Part shown: positions 63,419-64,000 of the stretch, piece by piece
How the letters are laid out: every line of letters starts with the position of its first letter
How positions within the stretch are numbered: the stretch's first letter is position 1
Assembly: GCF_050717635.1 (NCBI RefSeq)
Contig: NZ_JBOITO010000003.1
Coordinates: 1 to 64,000, forward strand
DNA from: Clostridium_AD sp050717635
GTDB taxonomy: Bacteria; Bacillota; Clostridia; Clostridiales; Clostridiaceae
Direction of reading: 5' to 3'
DNA length: 64,000 bases
Notes under the pieces: model-generated
What the model was told of the DNA's origin: nothing
Seen by the model: the letters and a program-made list of their open reading frames with translations, nothing else
The model's database searches: none
Made by a program: the position numbers and the translations under genes

Positions 63419-63841
63419 GTGAATTATAAAGTTATTTATTTTACAAGAAGTGGGAATAGCAAGAGGATAGGTGAAAAAATAGCAAATAAACTTTCCTGTG
63501 AGGTTATAGAAATCACAGATAATATGAATTGGAAGGGTATTTTAGGATATATAAAAGCTGGATATTATTCTTCAAAAAATAAGAGCGTTGATATAAAGAT
63601 TAATGGTGATTTAAGTAATACTGATGAATTTATTGTAGTTACTCCGTTGTGGGCTGGTAGGTCAGCACCTGCTATTAGAACTTTTTTTAAAACAACTTCA
63701 TTAGACAAGGTACATTTAGTTGTAACTTCTATGGGTAGTAATATAAAAGATCGTTTGGGATTTAAATCAGTTAGCGAAATTGTTAAGAGTAAAAAAAATG
63801 AAAATGCTATTATAGAAAATCTTGTAAAGAGCTTATTATAA
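63419..63841 (+). CDS. flavodoxin
   Basis: The 140-residue protein is a small flavodoxin: FMN phosphate loop YFTRSGNSKRIGE (residues about 6-18), an isoalloxazine-side loop PLWAGRSAPAIRTFF (about residues 78-92) and the C-terminal helix. It lacks the usual large FMN loop at the end of strand 4 of long-chain types. The frame begins at ATG 63404, but GTG 63419 is chosen because GGGAGATGAT provides a correctly spaced ribosome binding site. Role: electron carrier, partner unknown. Confidence 0.85.
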   Translation: MNYKVIYFTRSGNSKRIGEKIANKLSCEVIEITDNMNWKGILGYIKAGYYSSKNKSVDIKINGDLSNTDEFIVVTPLWAGRSAPAIRTFFKTTSLDKVHLVVTSMGSNIKDRLGFKSVSEIVKSKKNENAIIENLVKSLL

Positions 63842-63942
63842 ATGAAATAGATTAAAAACATATTCCATAGTAACTTTTATCTTCTTATCTTAGGATAGGG
63901 AGAGCTTTTTTATTAGTAATGTAGGTAAAAAGAAAATTATGG

Positions 63943-64000
63943 TATAATAATGTTAAATCATGTAAAGTATATTTGAGAAAATATGATTTTGGGAGGTGCA
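63943..64000 (+). promoter_or_regulatory. promoter and ribosome binding site of a gene just beyond the window
   Basis: TATAAT at 63943-63948 is followed by a GGGAGGTG ribosome binding site at 63991-63998. The gene would start at or after position 64000, and its product is not visible. Confidence 0.5.

Overview
The window is a low-GC, gene-dense stretch of chromosome from an anaerobic, spore-forming type Firmicute, most likely Clostridium sensu stricto. This is inferred from AT-rich codon use, strong AGGAGG-type ribosome binding sites, an iron-only hydrogenase maturation gene (hydG) next to its TM1266-type partner, EFR1-type ferredoxin-flavodoxin, PadR, DUF975 and DUF421/DUF4363 genes, and a single-chain pyruvate carboxylase. 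I cannot fix the species. No rRNA, tRNA, CRISPR array or complete mobile element was seen.

Layout. 1-700: the 3' end of a group II intron beside a decayed amino-acid permease. 0.8-3.2 kb: divergent hydG and TM1266-like genes, each with a terminator-like hairpin just before its ribosome binding site, then an MFS transporter remnant. 3.3-9.8 kb: a small protein, a cation/proton antiporter, a COG3044-type ATPase, small hypothetical genes, a DUF47 remnant and a beta-CASP nuclease-like protein. 9.9-13.1 kb: tandem LysM/L,D-transpeptidase paralogs (the first has lost its catalytic residues), a PfkB kinase and a tiny zinc ribbon. 13.2-16.7 kb: DUF4363-DUF421, a second antiporter and an EamA permease. 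16.8-23.4 kb: a two-component system with an exported protein, a polysaccharide deacetylase, and an ECF sigma/anti-sigma/YfjL-like operon.

23.5-31.6 kb: a holin-like protein with a long C-terminal extension, GNAT, DUF975, a membrane-anchored L,D-transpeptidase, PanE-like reductase, MATE exporter and a chemoreceptor-like protein. 31.8-38.1 kb: truncated YbaK, aspartase plus a dicarboxylate/amino acid symporter (aspartate use), an M50 protease and an FAD oxidoreductase. 38.3-43.6 kb: MacB/FtsX-type ABC transporter with its response regulator and kinase. 43.6-56.4 kb: MFS exporter, EFR1 protein, D-aminoacylase/FAD oxidoreductase pair, GarR-like dehydrogenase with a methyltransferase-TPR protein, flavodoxin-like reductase, PadR with a clear promoter/operator, and an SGNH hydrolase. 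56.7-64 kb: pyruvate carboxylase, spermidine synthase homolog, membrane protein, Uma2 gene between two 35-bp direct repeats, and a flavodoxin.

The most unusual signals are: several genes whose only well-placed start appears to be ATT rather than ATG/GTG/TTG (two supported by protein-level arguments); a HydG whose C-terminal cluster motif has its middle cysteine displaced by three residues; paired attenuator-like hairpins in front of hydG and TM1266; an L,D-transpeptidase pseudoenzyme in tandem with an intact paralog; and interspersed GTGCCACC/CTTGCCA repeats. I did not find a clear-cut new defence or biosynthetic system. Many intrinsic terminators are visible and are listed individually.
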